A DNA stretch of 28,783 nucleotides from JAEYZM01 sp943372195 (GCA_943372195.1 CALRXS010000021.1:1-28783), one strand, 5' to 3'; counted from the first letter of the stretch, positions 14,303-22,258 are shown. Numbers and translations: made by a program. Notes: a model not told the origin generated them from the sequence alone.

Positions 14303-15339
14303 TTTAGTTCTGAATTAAATTGTGATAATAATCTAACATCGTTTTCAAAGAACATACGTATGTCTTTGATTTTATACTTATTCATGGCTAACCTCTCTAT
14401 ACCTACACCAAACGCAAATCCAGTATATTTATTAGAATCGATGCCGCAATTTTCTAATACATTGGGGTCAACCATACCACATCCTAAAATCTCTACCCAA
14501 CCACTGTACTTACAAATATTACATCCCTTACCACCACAGTTCTTACACTGAATATCCATCTCTGCAGAAGGTTCTGTGAATGGAAAATAAGATGGCCTGA
14601 AACGTACTTCTGTACCTACACCAAACATCTCTTGTACGAAGTAATAAAGTGTTTGTTTTAAATCTGCGAACGAAACATTTTCATCAACATACAATCCTTC
14701 TACTTGATGAAAAATACAATGTGAACGAGCCGATATTGCTTCATTTCTAAATACTCTACCTGGCATAATAGATCTCAATGGAGGTTGATTGTTTTCCATC
14801 AATCTTATTTGTACCGATGAAGTATGCGTACGCAATGCTAAATCTTTAGTAGGGTCTTCATTATCTTTATGAATGAAGAAAGTATCTTGCATATCTCTTG
14901 CAGGGTGCTCTAATGGAAAATTCAATGATGTGAAATTATGCCAATCATCTTCAATCTCCGGACCTTTAGCAATCGTAAATCCGATACGTTGAAAAATATC
15001 ATTGATCTCTTTTAATACCAATGAGACCGGATGTCTCGAACCCGTATTAAATGGTGTACCCGGTAATGTGAAATCAAAATCTAATCCAGTTCCTTCATCA
15101 GCACTTTCTAATGCATCTTTCGCTTCATTGAATTTCGTTTCAGCAATATTTTTAAATTCGTTCATCACCTTCCCGAAAACTTTTTTCTCTTCAGGTGGCA
15201 TCGCTTTAAATGCCTCGAACAAATCATTAACGATTCCTTTTCTACTCAAAAACTTTAAACGAAAATTCTCTAACTCCTCAGCGTTGCTGATGACAGTCTG
15301 TTGAATTTCGGAAGTGTAATTTTCTATTTGGTCTTTCAT
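14299..15339 (-). CDS. pheS: Phenylalanyl-tRNA synthetase alpha subunit
   Basis: The catalytic subunit of the alpha2-beta2 class II synthetase that charges tRNA-Phe. The 346 residues comprise an N-terminal tRNA-binding coiled coil (about 1-90) and the class II core. Motif 1 is around GSRHPVSLVLKEINDIFQRI, motif 2 at VFRNEAISARSHCIFHQVEG and motif 3 at GFAFGVGIERLAM. The segment RFRPSYFPFTEPSAEMDI is typical. A short Cys-rich loop, CKNCGGKGCNICKYSGW, could bind zinc. pheT is not in the window. The upstream spacer holds heptad arrays and no clear promoter. The matching tRNA-Phe is 9 kb away, which may be chance. Confidence 0.96.
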   Translation of the reverse strand: MKDQIENYTSEIQQTVISNAEELENFRLKFLSRKGIVNDLFEAFKAMPPEEKKVFGKVMNEFKNIAETKFNEAKDALESADEGTGLDFDFTLPGTPFNTGSRHPVSLVLKEINDIFQRIGFTIAKGPEIEDDWHNFTSLNFPLEHPARDMQDTFFIHKDNEDPTKDLALRTHTSSVQIRLMENNQPPLRSIMPGRVFRNEAISARSHCIFHQVEGLYVDENVSFADLKQTLYYFVQEMFGVGTEVRFRPSYFPFTEPSAEMDIQCKNCGGKGCNICKYSGWVEILGCGMVDPNVLENCGIDSNKYTGFAFGVGIERLAMNKYKIKDIRMFFENDVRLLSQFNSELN

Positions 15340-15347
15340 TATATTAG

Positions 15348-15375
15348 TATTGCGTACTGAGTATTGCGTACTGCG
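15348..15375. repeat. TATTGCG/TACTGAG heptad array
   Basis: Four in-register heptads: TATTGCG, TACTGAG, TATTGCG, TACTGCG, starting 9 bases upstream of the pheS ATG. Near-identical arrays occur at 22195-22222 and 22678-22705. Confidence 0.75.
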
Positions 15376-15422
15376 ATCACTCTTTTTATAAATTGTACAA
15401 TCTTTAAATTTTGCACAATCTG

Positions 15423-15475
15423 TTCTTAACTCTTAATTCTTAAATTTCATCCTACATCCTACATCCTACATCCTA
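15423..15475. repeat. TTCTTAA and CATCCTA heptad arrays
   Basis: Three heptads TTCTTAA, CTCTTAA, TTCTTAA (15423-15443) and four perfect CATCCTA units (15448-15475). The second array ends 3 bases short of the kbl stop codon. Confidence 0.75.
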
Positions 15476-15478
15476 CAT

Positions 15479-16669
15479 TTATTTTATAACCCCCAGCTCT
15501 CTGCCAACTTTAATGAACGCTTCAATCGCTTTATCTAAATGATGCATATCATGCGCTGCTGACATTTGTACTCTTATTCTTGCTTTACCTTGTGGTACTA
15601 CCGGGTAATAAAATCCGATTACATAAATACCTTCCTCTAACATTCTATTTGCAAAATCTTGAGATAGCTTTGCATCGTATAACATTACTGGTACGATCGG
15701 ATGAACACCTGGTTTTATATCGAAACCTGCTGCTGTCATCTTCTCTCTGAAGTACATCGTATTTTGTTCTAACTTATCTCTAAGTTCTGTCGTTTCACTT
15801 AACATATCTAATACAGCAATAGATGCGCCAACTATTGATGGTGCTAATGTATTAGAGAATAAATAAGGGCGTGAACGTTGACGTAATAAATCAATAATTT
15901 CTTTTCGTCCCGATGTGAATCCGCCTGATGCACCACCTAATGCTTTACCCAATGTACCTGTGATGATATCAATTTTACCCATCACTCCATGATGCTCATG
16001 CGTGCCTCTACCTGTCTTACCTAAGAAGCCTGAACAATGACATTCATCAATCATAATAAGGGCATTGTAACGCTCTGCTAAAGCAGCTATCTTATCTAAT
16101 TGTGCAATGGTACCATCCATCGAAAATGCACCATCAGTAACAATTATTCTATGACGAAGATTTTGAGTTTCCTTTAACTTCTCTTCTAAATCTTCCATGT
16201 TATCATGCTTGTAACGGTAACGTTGTGCTTTACATAAACGCACACCATCTATAATAGATGCATGGTTCAACTCATCAGAGATAATAGCATCTTGCTCGTT
16301 GAACAATGGTTCAAATACTCCACCATTTGCATCAAATGCAGCTGCATAAAGTATAGTATCTTCTGTTCCTAAAAATTCAGAAATCTTTTTCTCTAACTCT
16401 TTATGAATATCTTGAGTGCCACAAATAAAACGAACCGACGACATGCCGAAGCCATGTGAGTCAATCGCTGCTTTTGCAGCTGCTGTCACTCTTGGGTGCG
16501 ACGATAAGCCTAAATAATTGTTCGCACAGAAATTAATAACTTCTTTGCCATCATTTACTTTGATGTCGGCGCCTTGCGGACTTACAATTATTCTTTCTCT
16601 TTTATATAAGCCAGCTTTTTCGATTTCGGCTAGTTCTGCTTGTAATACAGGTTGTAAAGTATTATACAT
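15479..16669 (-). CDS. kbl: Glycine C-acetyltransferase (2-amino-3-ketobutyrate CoA ligase)
   Basis: A cytosolic PLP enzyme of the alpha-oxoamine synthase family that interconverts 2-amino-3-oxobutyrate + CoA and glycine + acetyl-CoA in threonine degradation. The 396 residues match the family length. Visible active-site parts are NFCANNYLGLSSHPRV, H136 in SDELNHASIID, D208 in MIDECH and the PLP lysine K242 in TGTLGKALGGASGG. The closely related BioF and SPT enzymes are the alternative, but the N-terminus (LQAELAEIEKAGLYKRERII) is characteristic of Kbl. No threonine dehydrogenase gene is in the window. It is divergent from trhO with a 100-base shared promoter region. Confidence 0.93.
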   Translation of the reverse strand: MYNTLQPVLQAELAEIEKAGLYKRERIIVSPQGADIKVNDGKEVINFCANNYLGLSSHPRVTAAAKAAIDSHGFGMSSVRFICGTQDIHKELEKKISEFLGTEDTILYAAAFDANGGVFEPLFNEQDAIISDELNHASIIDGVRLCKAQRYRYKHDNMEDLEEKLKETQNLRHRIIVTDGAFSMDGTIAQLDKIAALAERYNALIMIDECHCSGFLGKTGRGTHEHHGVMGKIDIITGTLGKALGGASGGFTSGRKEIIDLLRQRSRPYLFSNTLAPSIVGASIAVLDMLSETTELRDKLEQNTMYFREKMTAAGFDIKPGVHPIVPVMLYDAKLSQDFANRMLEEGIYVIGFYYPVVPQGKARIRVQMSAAHDMHHLDKAIEAFIKVGRELGVIK

Positions 16670-16688
16670 ATCATTTTAGAATTGAGTT

Positions 16689-16696
16689 CAAAAATA
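16689..16696 (-). promoter_or_regulatory. Possible -7 element for kbl
   Basis: On the minus strand TATTTTTG matches TAnnTTTG and lies 19 bases before the kbl ATG (16669). No good -33 match is seen. Confidence 0.35.
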
Positions 16697-16706
16697 GTAA
16701 AATTAC

Positions 16707-16736
16707 TTTGTAAACGATGTATTCTTCGTATATTTG
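16707..16736 (+). promoter_or_regulatory. Bacteroidota-type promoter for trhO
   Basis: TTTG (16707-16710) and TATATTTG (16729-16736) are separated by 18 bases. The expected transcript start is near 16741, giving a leader of about 30 bases. Confidence 0.6.
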
Positions 16737-16764
16737 CCCCTGCATTAAACGCCCTTTGCAGGGG
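16737..16764. promoter_or_regulatory. Inverted repeat between the trhO -7 element and ATG
   Basis: CCCCTGCA (16737-16744) and TGCAGGGG (16757-16764) are perfect inverted 8-base arms 20 bases apart, centre to centre. The right arm includes AGGGG, a plausible ribosome-binding site 5 bases before the ATG at 16770. The left arm straddles the predicted transcript start, so it could be an operator or, with an earlier start, an RNA hairpin hiding the ribosome-binding site. Confidence 0.45.
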
Positions 16765-16769
16765 TATCA

Positions 16770-17711
16770 ATGATTATGTCGAAATATAATACACTACTCT
16801 ATTATTGCTATAGCCGTATTGAGAATGCGGAGCAATTTACACTTGATCACTTAAATTATTGTAAATCATTAGGTTTAGTCGGACGAATTATCGTTGCTGA
16901 TGAAGGCTTAAACGGTACTGTTTCAGGTACTGTAGAAGCTTGTGAGGCCTATATGAAGCATGTGCATGCTGATGAGAGATTTGCAAAAACGGACTTTAAA
17001 ATCGATGAGGTTGATGAACCTTCGTTTGTGAAAATGCATGTTCGTTATAAATCTGAAATTGTACACTCCGGATTAAGAGATCCGAATTATATCAATCCGA
17101 ATATAGAAACTGGTAAGCATTTAGAACCAGCAGATTTTGCAGAAATGATTGATCGCGATGATGTTGTAATTGTTGACGTTCGCTCAAACTACGAACACAA
17201 TGTAGGTAGATTCAAGAATGCAATCACGTTTGATATCGATAATTTTAGAGATTTCCCTTCTAAAATCAATGAGCTTGCTCAATACAAAGACAAAAAGATT
17301 TTAACCTATTGTACCGGTGGTATCAAATGTGAAAAAGCAAGTGCTCTATTATTAAAAGAAGGTTTTAGTGATGTTTACCAATTACATGGTGGCATTATTA
17401 AATACGGTAAAGAAGCAGGTGGTAAAGACTTTGAAGGTAAATGCTATGTATTTGATAATCGATTGACTGTTGATGTCAATAAAGTAAATCCGTCGATTAT
17501 CTCTAAATGCTATAACTGCGGTAAAGAAACTCCAAAGATGATCAACTGCGCGAATCCTGAGTGCAATGAACACTTTACTCAATGTGATGACTGCGGATGG
17601 GAGCTCGATGGTTGCTGCTCAACTACTTGTAAAGAACACCCAAGGAAAAGAGAATACGATGGCACAGGTTATTATGTCAAAGTACCGCAACCTGTTAAAG
17701 TTAAATCTTAA
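16770..17711 (+). CDS. trhO: tRNA uridine(34) hydroxylase (rhodanese-like, YceA type)
   Basis: Hydroxylates wobble uridine 34 of certain tRNAs to 5-hydroxyuridine. The 313 residues hold an N-terminal acylphosphatase-like domain (VGRIIVADEGLNGTVSGT) and a rhodanese domain (about 120-220: VIVDVRSNYEHNVGRF) with the active-site loop CTGGIKCEKAS, cysteines 181 and 187. A Cys-rich C-terminal zinc-type region (CYNCGKE, NPECNEHFTQCDDCG, CCSTTC) follows. All three parts are standard for TrhO. A second ATG at 16776 (MSKYNTLLYY) is an equally good start by family comparison; 16770 has the better ribosome-binding-site spacing. The stop codon is within the first unit of a heptad array. Confidence 0.93.
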   Translation: MIMSKYNTLLYYCYSRIENAEQFTLDHLNYCKSLGLVGRIIVADEGLNGTVSGTVEACEAYMKHVHADERFAKTDFKIDEVDEPSFVKMHVRYKSEIVHSGLRDPNYINPNIETGKHLEPADFAEMIDRDDVVIVDVRSNYEHNVGRFKNAITFDIDNFRDFPSKINELAQYKDKKILTYCTGGIKCEKASALLLKEGFSDVYQLHGGIIKYGKEAGGKDFEGKCYVFDNRLTVDVNKVNPSIISKCYNCGKETPKMINCANPECNEHFTQCDDCGWELDGCCSTTCKEHPRKREYDGTGYYVKVPQPVKVKS

Positions 17712-17742
17712 TACTTAATACTTAATACTTAATACTTAATAC
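17705..17742. repeat. TACTTAA heptad array at the trhO 3' end
   Basis: ATCTTAA, four perfect TACTTAA units and a final TAC, all in a 7-base register. The trhO stop codon TAA (17709-17711) is the end of the first unit. Confidence 0.75.
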
Positions 17743-17750
17743 AAAAAATG

Positions 17751-17783
17751 GTTACTAAGTTATTAGGTTATTAAGTTATTTAG
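17751..17783. repeat. GTTATTAG octad array
   Basis: Octads GTTACTAA, GTTATTAG, GTTATTAA, then GTTATTTAG with one extra base. They follow the TACTTAA array in the trhO-bshA spacer. Confidence 0.65.
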
Positions 17784-17857
17784 AACTTTCAATCAATTTG
17801 TCTGTTAATGATAGATTAACAAAAAGAGTTTATATTCGTAAACAAGAAAAACATTCA

Positions 17858-19003
17858 ATGAAAATAGGCATAGTATGCTACCCGACTTTTGGTGGTAGTG
17901 GTGTAGTGGCAACAGAGTTAGGTAAAGCATTGGCAGACCATGGTCATCAAGTACATTTTATAACTTACAGCCAGCCTGCTCGCCTCGACTTCTTTTCAGA
18001 GAATTTATTTTATCACGAAGTAACAGTTTCGAAATACCCATTATTCGATTACCCACCTTATGAATTAGCATTAGCTAGTCGTTTAGTAGATGTGGTGCAA
18101 TACGAGCAATTAGATATTTTACACGTTCATTATGCAATTCCACATGCTTCAGCTGCGTATATGGCTAAGCAAATATTAGCATCTAACGGTATTCACATTC
18201 CGGTCATTACCACTTTACACGGTACAGATATTACCTTGGTAGGTAAAGACAGAACTTATAAACCAGTGGTAACTTTTTCAATTAATCAATCTGATGGTGT
18301 TACAGCTGTTTCAGAAAATTTGAAAAAAGATACCCTTTGTCATTTCGATATTACTAATGAAATTAGAGTGATTCCGAATTTTATCGATTTAGATAGATTC
18401 AACCATAAATCGAAAAGTCATTTCAAAAAAGCAATTGCTCCTCATGATGAAAAAATCATCGTACATACTTCGAACTTTAGAAAAGTAAAAAGAGTACAAG
18501 ACGTAGTGAAAGTTTTTGCAAAAGTTATTGAAAAAATTCCCGCTAAATTATTACTAGCTGGTGATGGTCCGGAGAGAATTGAAGTCGAACAATTATGTAG
18601 AGAGTTAAACTTAAAAGATGATGTTCGATTCTTAGGTAAACTCGATGCAGTGGAAGAAATTTTATCTGTTTCTGATTTATTTATATTGCCATCTGAAACA
18701 GAAAGTTTCGGATTAGCAGCACTCGAAGCGATGGCTTGCAAACTACCAGTGATATCTTCAAATGCAGGCGGTATACCTGAATTAAATATTGATGGTGTGA
18801 CGGGCTTCTTAGATGAAGTAGGTGATATCGAATCAATGGCGAATCATGCTATTTACATCTTAGAAGATGATGCTCGATTAAATACATTTAAAGAGAATGC
18901 TTTGAAGCACGCGAAGACTTTCGATATTAAGAATATTATGCCGATATATGAGGCGTACTATCTAGAAGTCATAGAAAAGAGTAAAAAAGTAGCTAGTAGC
19001 TAG
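17858..19003 (+). CDS. bshA: N-acetyl-alpha-D-glucosaminyl L-malate synthase BshA
   Basis: A GT4 glycosyltransferase that joins UDP-GlcNAc and L-malate, the first step of bacillithiol synthesis. I choose the ATG at 17858 (MKIGIVCYPTFGGSGVVATE) because the family begins with this GT-B strand and glycine loop; an upstream in-frame start at 17798 would add 20 atypical basic residues. Typical segments are QPARLDFF, LHVHYAIPHA, TTLHGTDITLVG and the E-x7-E motif region (PSETESFGLAALEAMACKLP). The length is 381 residues. The last residues (VASS) and the stop are encoded by a GTAGCTA heptad array. TATATTCG at 17831-17838 is a one-mismatch -7 element. A bacilliredoxin gene is also in the window. Confidence 0.93.
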   Translation: MKIGIVCYPTFGGSGVVATELGKALADHGHQVHFITYSQPARLDFFSENLFYHEVTVSKYPLFDYPPYELALASRLVDVVQYEQLDILHVHYAIPHASAAYMAKQILASNGIHIPVITTLHGTDITLVGKDRTYKPVVTFSINQSDGVTAVSENLKKDTLCHFDITNEIRVIPNFIDLDRFNHKSKSHFKKAIAPHDEKIIVHTSNFRKVKRVQDVVKVFAKVIEKIPAKLLLAGDGPERIEVEQLCRELNLKDDVRFLGKLDAVEEILSVSDLFILPSETESFGLAALEAMACKLPVISSNAGGIPELNIDGVTGFLDEVGDIESMANHAIYILEDDARLNTFKENALKHAKTFDIKNIMPIYEAYYLEVIEKSKKVASS

Positions 19004-19023
19004 TAGCTAGTAGCTAGTAGCTA
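18989..19023. repeat. GTAGCTA x5 across the bshA stop codon
   Basis: Five perfect GTAGCTA units (18989-19023) and a sixth after GAC (19027-19033). The last four bshA sense codons and its stop (19001-19003) lie in the array, and the sixth copy ends just before the stop of the convergent peroxidase gene. The same unit is at the aroK 3' end. Confidence 0.8.
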
Positions 19024-19034
19024 GACGTAGCTAG

Positions 19035-20060
19035 TTACTCTGCAAATAATGGATTTCTCAAGAATTCATCGTCTGTTAAACTTTTCAAAAATGCAATCAC
19101 TTTTGTTTGCTCTGCAGTAGTTAAAGCGATTCCACCATGTAACCTTTTATCGACAGTACCTGTGCTACTTATATTACCAGTATAATGTGCCATCACTTCT
19201 TCTAAAGTATTGAAACGACCATCGTGCATATATGGCATTGTCTTTTCAATATTTCTTAAAGTTGGTGTTTTGAATTTATACAAATCACTGTCTTGTAATG
19301 TCACTAAGTTTCTGCCTTTATCTATGAATCGTGCAATCCCATTATTATGAAAATTTTCATCTGTGAATAGGGGAGCAGTATGACATGAATTACACTTCGA
19401 CATAAAGATATTCATACCCTCAATTTCTGCGGATGTTAAGGCGCTTGCATTCCCCTTCACATATTGATCATAACGAGAATTATCACTCACTAACATAGTC
19501 ATGAATTGTGATAATGCAAACATCAACTCAACACTAGTAATACTATCTGTACCGAATGCTTTTTTGAATAATGCAGGGTACTGAGCATGCTCACGTAATT
19601 TTCTAATAACGTTTGGCATTTGTTCATCCATCTCAACCGGATTTTGAATGGGTGCAAATGCAAATAAATCTAAATCTAACACACCTCCATCCCAAAAGAA
19701 ATATTTTGACCATGCAACATTTTGTATGCTAGGTGAATTTCTATTTCCAGTTAAATCATCAATACCATGACTCAATGCATGATCAAAATGCGCAAAGGCT
19801 GCACTTTGTTGATGACAACTCGCACATGAAATACTACCATCTCTCGATAATATTCCGTCGTAAAATAATTTCTTGCCTAATTCAAAGCCTTCTTTTGTTA
19901 CTGCATTATTGCTGAACTTATATAAGGGATCAGAGAAATTGCTAGGTTTTACAAAGCCTTCAAAAGCTATAGGGGTAGGAGTAACACTCTCTTCTTTTTT
20001 ATTACATGCTGTAACAAAAAGTACACTCGATAAAACTACAATTAGACTAATTGACTTCAT
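19035..20060 (-). CDS. Di-haem cytochrome c peroxidase, MauG/MbnH family, lipoprotein
   Basis: An exported di-haem protein. A lipoprotein signal (MKSISLIVVLSSVLFVTAC) precedes two haem-binding motifs, CASCH (79-83) and CNSCH (223-227), in the bacterial cytochrome c peroxidase fold. Other family segments are FELGKKLFYD, RNSPSIQNVAW, FFWDGG (the usual inter-haem Trp) and PTLRNIEKTMPYMHDGRF. I choose ATG 20060, one base after the preceding gene's stop; a TTG at 20072 would overlap it. The adjacent MbnP-like gene suggests an MbnH-like role, oxidising a protein partner, rather than simple peroxide removal. Classical peroxidase activity remains possible. Confidence 0.88.
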   Translation of the reverse strand: MKSISLIVVLSSVLFVTACNKKEESVTPTPIAFEGFVKPSNFSDPLYKFSNNAVTKEGFELGKKLFYDGILSRDGSISCASCHQQSAAFAHFDHALSHGIDDLTGNRNSPSIQNVAWSKYFFWDGGVLDLDLFAFAPIQNPVEMDEQMPNVIRKLREHAQYPALFKKAFGTDSITSVELMFALSQFMTMLVSDNSRYDQYVKGNASALTSAEIEGMNIFMSKCNSCHTAPLFTDENFHNNGIARFIDKGRNLVTLQDSDLYKFKTPTLRNIEKTMPYMHDGRFNTLEEVMAHYTGNISSTGTVDKRLHGGIALTTAEQTKVIAFLKSLTDDEFLRNPLFAE

Positions 20061-20061
20061 A

Positions 20062-20856
20062 TTAATTTGCAACAGTTATTACACTAAACATATTTTTATA
20101 ATTGTCAGCAATGTTTTTTGAAAAAGGTGTAAGCATTACAGTCGGATATCTATCTAAATCTACTTCGTAATTTCCTCTAATCACTTTTTCAGCATCAACT
20201 TTCAAATATAAATTTGAGCTCGAGTTTTTTACACCTACAATTTTATTTGTTAAATCTAATTCTACAGTTCTTAAATTATTTACTGTAGGGGTATTCATTC
20301 CTCCAAAGCCACCTATATGATAAACATATGGTATCGCATTCGTAGTATCACCCTTCGGTTTAGATTGATGTAATTCTAATTTCAAGAAAATATATCCCTG
20401 ATTCCATGTCCAGTACATATCTGCTGCATAAGCCCCCACATCTAACACTCCAGTTCGCTCTGCTATGCTTTTTGTATTTCTCAAACTATCAACACCTATT
20501 AAAAATTTGATTTTTGTATAAGTACCTAATGGTAAATTATTAATGCTGAATTGATGTGATGGCTTGTCTATTTCTTTGATCAAAAAATATGATTCATCTT
20601 GTGGAACAACATAATCTTCATTGTTCTCATTCACTAATACAATATTACTTATGAAGTAGTTGAATTTTTTAACCTTAAATGATTGTTCAAATTGATTTGA
20701 ATAAATCATAGAGTCTAGAACTAATTCTTGTTCACCGTAAACATTATCAATATTAACCTTTAAGCTAAAATTGTTAGATGGTTCTACCTCATCTTTTTTA
20801 CAAGCTGTAAAAACTGATATGAATATTAATAATATATATATGTATACTTTTTTCAT
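20062..20856 (-). CDS. MbnP-like lipoprotein
   Basis: A 264-residue exported protein of the MbnP family. The lipobox is FTAC, with the cysteine at residue 19. A beta-rich body follows, with family segments FNYFISNIVLVNENN, INNLPLGTYTKIKFLIGVD and the diagnostic AADMYWTWNQGYIFLKLE, holding W149 and W151. In methanotrophs MbnP is a copper-related periplasmic protein in which the partner MbnH turns a Trp into kynurenine; the same chemistry here is inference. Its stop is one base from the di-haem peroxidase ATG and its ATG overlaps the preceding stop by one base (TAATG), so the genes are probably translated from one message. Confidence 0.83.
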   Translation of the reverse strand: MKKVYIYILLIFISVFTACKKDEVEPSNNFSLKVNIDNVYGEQELVLDSMIYSNQFEQSFKVKKFNYFISNIVLVNENNEDYVVPQDESYFLIKEIDKPSHQFSINNLPLGTYTKIKFLIGVDSLRNTKSIAERTGVLDVGAYAADMYWTWNQGYIFLKLELHQSKPKGDTTNAIPYVYHIGGFGGMNTPTVNNLRTVELDLTNKIVGVKNSSSNLYLKVDAEKVIRGNYEVDLDRYPTVMLTPFSKNIADNYKNMFSVITVAN

Positions 20857-21362
20857 TATGCGTTTAATTTAATATTAAACAAATTCTTCATCCATGAATC
20901 TTCTAACTTCTGAATGCCAATGCTAGTCCACTCTTCTAAATTCTTAGCTAGTGTATTTACTACCATTGTCTCTGAATCTATTTTATGTTCATCAATAGCT
21001 TTTTGAAATTCATCACGTGATAAAGTATGAATTTTACTACCATCCGTATAAGAAAACAACATTCGATCAAAAAAGTTGACGTTCATTTCTTTTTCTATGT
21101 CTTGTAGTAAATGAACCGATTTATCGATTGAACAACCACTAGCCGGATTCAAATGCTCATCTACTCCTAATAATATGATTCTGTTATCATACATATTCCA
21201 GAATGCTCTCAACTCTTTGTTATGGGCTGTCCAGTTTTGACAAAATGCCTCTAATCGATTTGCGATTTCAGTCACCATCGTCTCCGTTAAACTTTCTTTA
21301 ACAGTGTAGATCCATAATTTTGAATTCGGATGATACGAGTCTATGTTGTTAATGCTTTTCAT
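20856..21362 (-). CDS. Conserved Bacteroidota protein of unknown function (168 aa)
   Basis: Homologues are often labelled 'ABC transporter ATPase' in databases, but I see no Walker A or B motif here, so that label is not supported. It is a soluble protein without a signal peptide. Prominent segments are LWIYTVKESLTETMVTEIAN, AFCQNWTAHNKEL, DNRIILLGVDE, PASGCSIDKSVHLLQDIEKE and a C-terminal VVNTLAKNLEEWTSIGIQKL. The conserved-looking SGCSIDKS stretch holds its best candidate functional cysteine. It is 8 bases downstream of the CCG-domain Fe-S gene and overlaps the MbnP-like gene by one base, so it may belong to either unit. Confidence 0.75.
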   Translation of the reverse strand: MKSINNIDSYHPNSKLWIYTVKESLTETMVTEIANRLEAFCQNWTAHNKELRAFWNMYDNRIILLGVDEHLNPASGCSIDKSVHLLQDIEKEMNVNFFDRMLFSYTDGSKIHTLSRDEFQKAIDEHKIDSETMVVNTLAKNLEEWTSIGIQKLEDSWMKNLFNIKLNA

Positions 21363-21370
21363 TATAATGA

Positions 21371-22159
21371 TTATAATCCGTTTGCTCTCGCAGTAATTTC
21401 TGCAATATCTAATACTTGTACTTCTGCTTCTTTTTCAAAATGCTTAACACCATCTCTAATCATCGTCATACAGAACGGACATGATGCAGCGATAATATTT
21501 GGGTTAGTGGTTAATGCTTCTTCAACACGTTCTACGTTGATATCTTTTGTGCCATTCTCTGGTTCTTTAAACATTTGCGCTCCACCTGCACCACAACATA
21601 ATCCGTTTGCCTTACATCTTTTCATCTCTACTAAATCTGCATCTAGTTGAGCTAGAATTTCACGAGGTGCTTCATAAACTCCATTCGCTCTTCCTAAATA
21701 ACAAGGGTCGTGGTAAGTGATTTTTTTGCCTTTGAATGATTCACCATTCGCAGCTTTCAACTTGCCATCATTTATTAACTCTTGAATTAATTGTGTATGA
21801 TGTATTACATCAAATTTGCCACCTAATTCAGGGTATTCATTTTTTAATGTGTTGAAGCAATGCGGACAACCAGTGACTATTTTTTTGATGTCATATGCTT
21901 TTAATATTTCGATATTGCTCATCGCTTGCATCTGAAATAAAAACTCATTGCCTGCTCTTTTTGCAGGGTCACCAGTGCAACTTTCTTCAGAGCCTAAAAT
22001 GGCAAACTTCATTCCAACATGGTGTAGTATTTTAGCAATGTCTCTGGTGATCTTTTGTGCACGCTCATCAAAACTTCCTGCACAACCTACCCAAAATAAA
22101 ATGTCTGGCTGCTCTCCGCTTGCCATCATCTCTGCCATTGTTGGTACCTTGAATTCCAT
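21371..22159 (-). CDS. CCG-domain (Fe-S)-binding protein, HdrB/LutA/GlpC-like
   Basis: A 262-residue cytosolic Fe-S protein. The two cysteine-rich CCG domains are visible as VTGCPHCFNTLKNEYPELGG, YHDPCYLGRANG, CKANGLCCGAGGAQM and SCPFCMTMI, with additional cysteines at WVGCAGS and EESCTGDP. In HdrB, HdrD, GlpC and LutA such domains hold an unusual 4Fe-4S cluster and pass electrons to disulfides or quinones. The membrane 4Fe-4S protein two genes upstream (22807-24102) supplies the ferredoxin-like half, so together they resemble a split HdrD-type unit. The substrate is unknown. A HAD-type gene and heptad-rich spacers separate the two, so they may not share one transcript. Confidence 0.85.
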   Translation of the reverse strand: MEFKVPTMAEMMASGEQPDILFWVGCAGSFDERAQKITRDIAKILHHVGMKFAILGSEESCTGDPAKRAGNEFLFQMQAMSNIEILKAYDIKKIVTGCPHCFNTLKNEYPELGGKFDVIHHTQLIQELINDGKLKAANGESFKGKKITYHDPCYLGRANGVYEAPREILAQLDADLVEMKRCKANGLCCGAGGAQMFKEPENGTKDINVERVEEALTTNPNIIAASCPFCMTMIRDGVKHFEKEAEVQVLDIAEITARANGL

Positions 22160-22194
22160 AAATGTCTTATTATCGTGATTTATACTATAAATTG

Positions 22195-22256
22195 TATTGA
22201 GTACAGCGTATTGAGTATTGCGACTCCGTTCTTAACTCTTAATTCTTAACTCTTAA
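22195..22256. repeat. TATTGAG and TTCTTAA heptad arrays
   Basis: Four heptads TATTGAG, TACAGCG, TATTGAG, TATTGCG (22195-22222), six bases, then four heptads TTCTTAA, CTCTTAA, TTCTTAA, CTCTTAA (22229-22256). The HAD gene stop follows at 22259. The block order is the same as at 15348-15443 and 22678-22773. Confidence 0.75.
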
Positions 22257-22258
22257 CT

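Noticed and set aside
15002..15304. 100-residue plus-strand open frame opposite pheS
   Set aside because: An antisense shadow of conserved pheS sequence, Ser/Asn-rich and without recognisable features.
15348..15475. T-box or other riboswitch upstream of pheS
   Set aside because: The leader consists of heptad arrays; no T-box sequence or specifier-type stem was recognised, and no terminator hairpin with a U tract is present.
17798..17857. Upstream start for bshA
   Set aside because: It adds 20 basic residues not expected in the family, while ATG 17858 starts exactly at the GT-B N-terminal strand.
20856..21362. ABC transporter ATPase label for the 168-residue protein
   Set aside because: No Walker A, Walker B or ABC signature is visible and the length is too short for an ABC ATPase.
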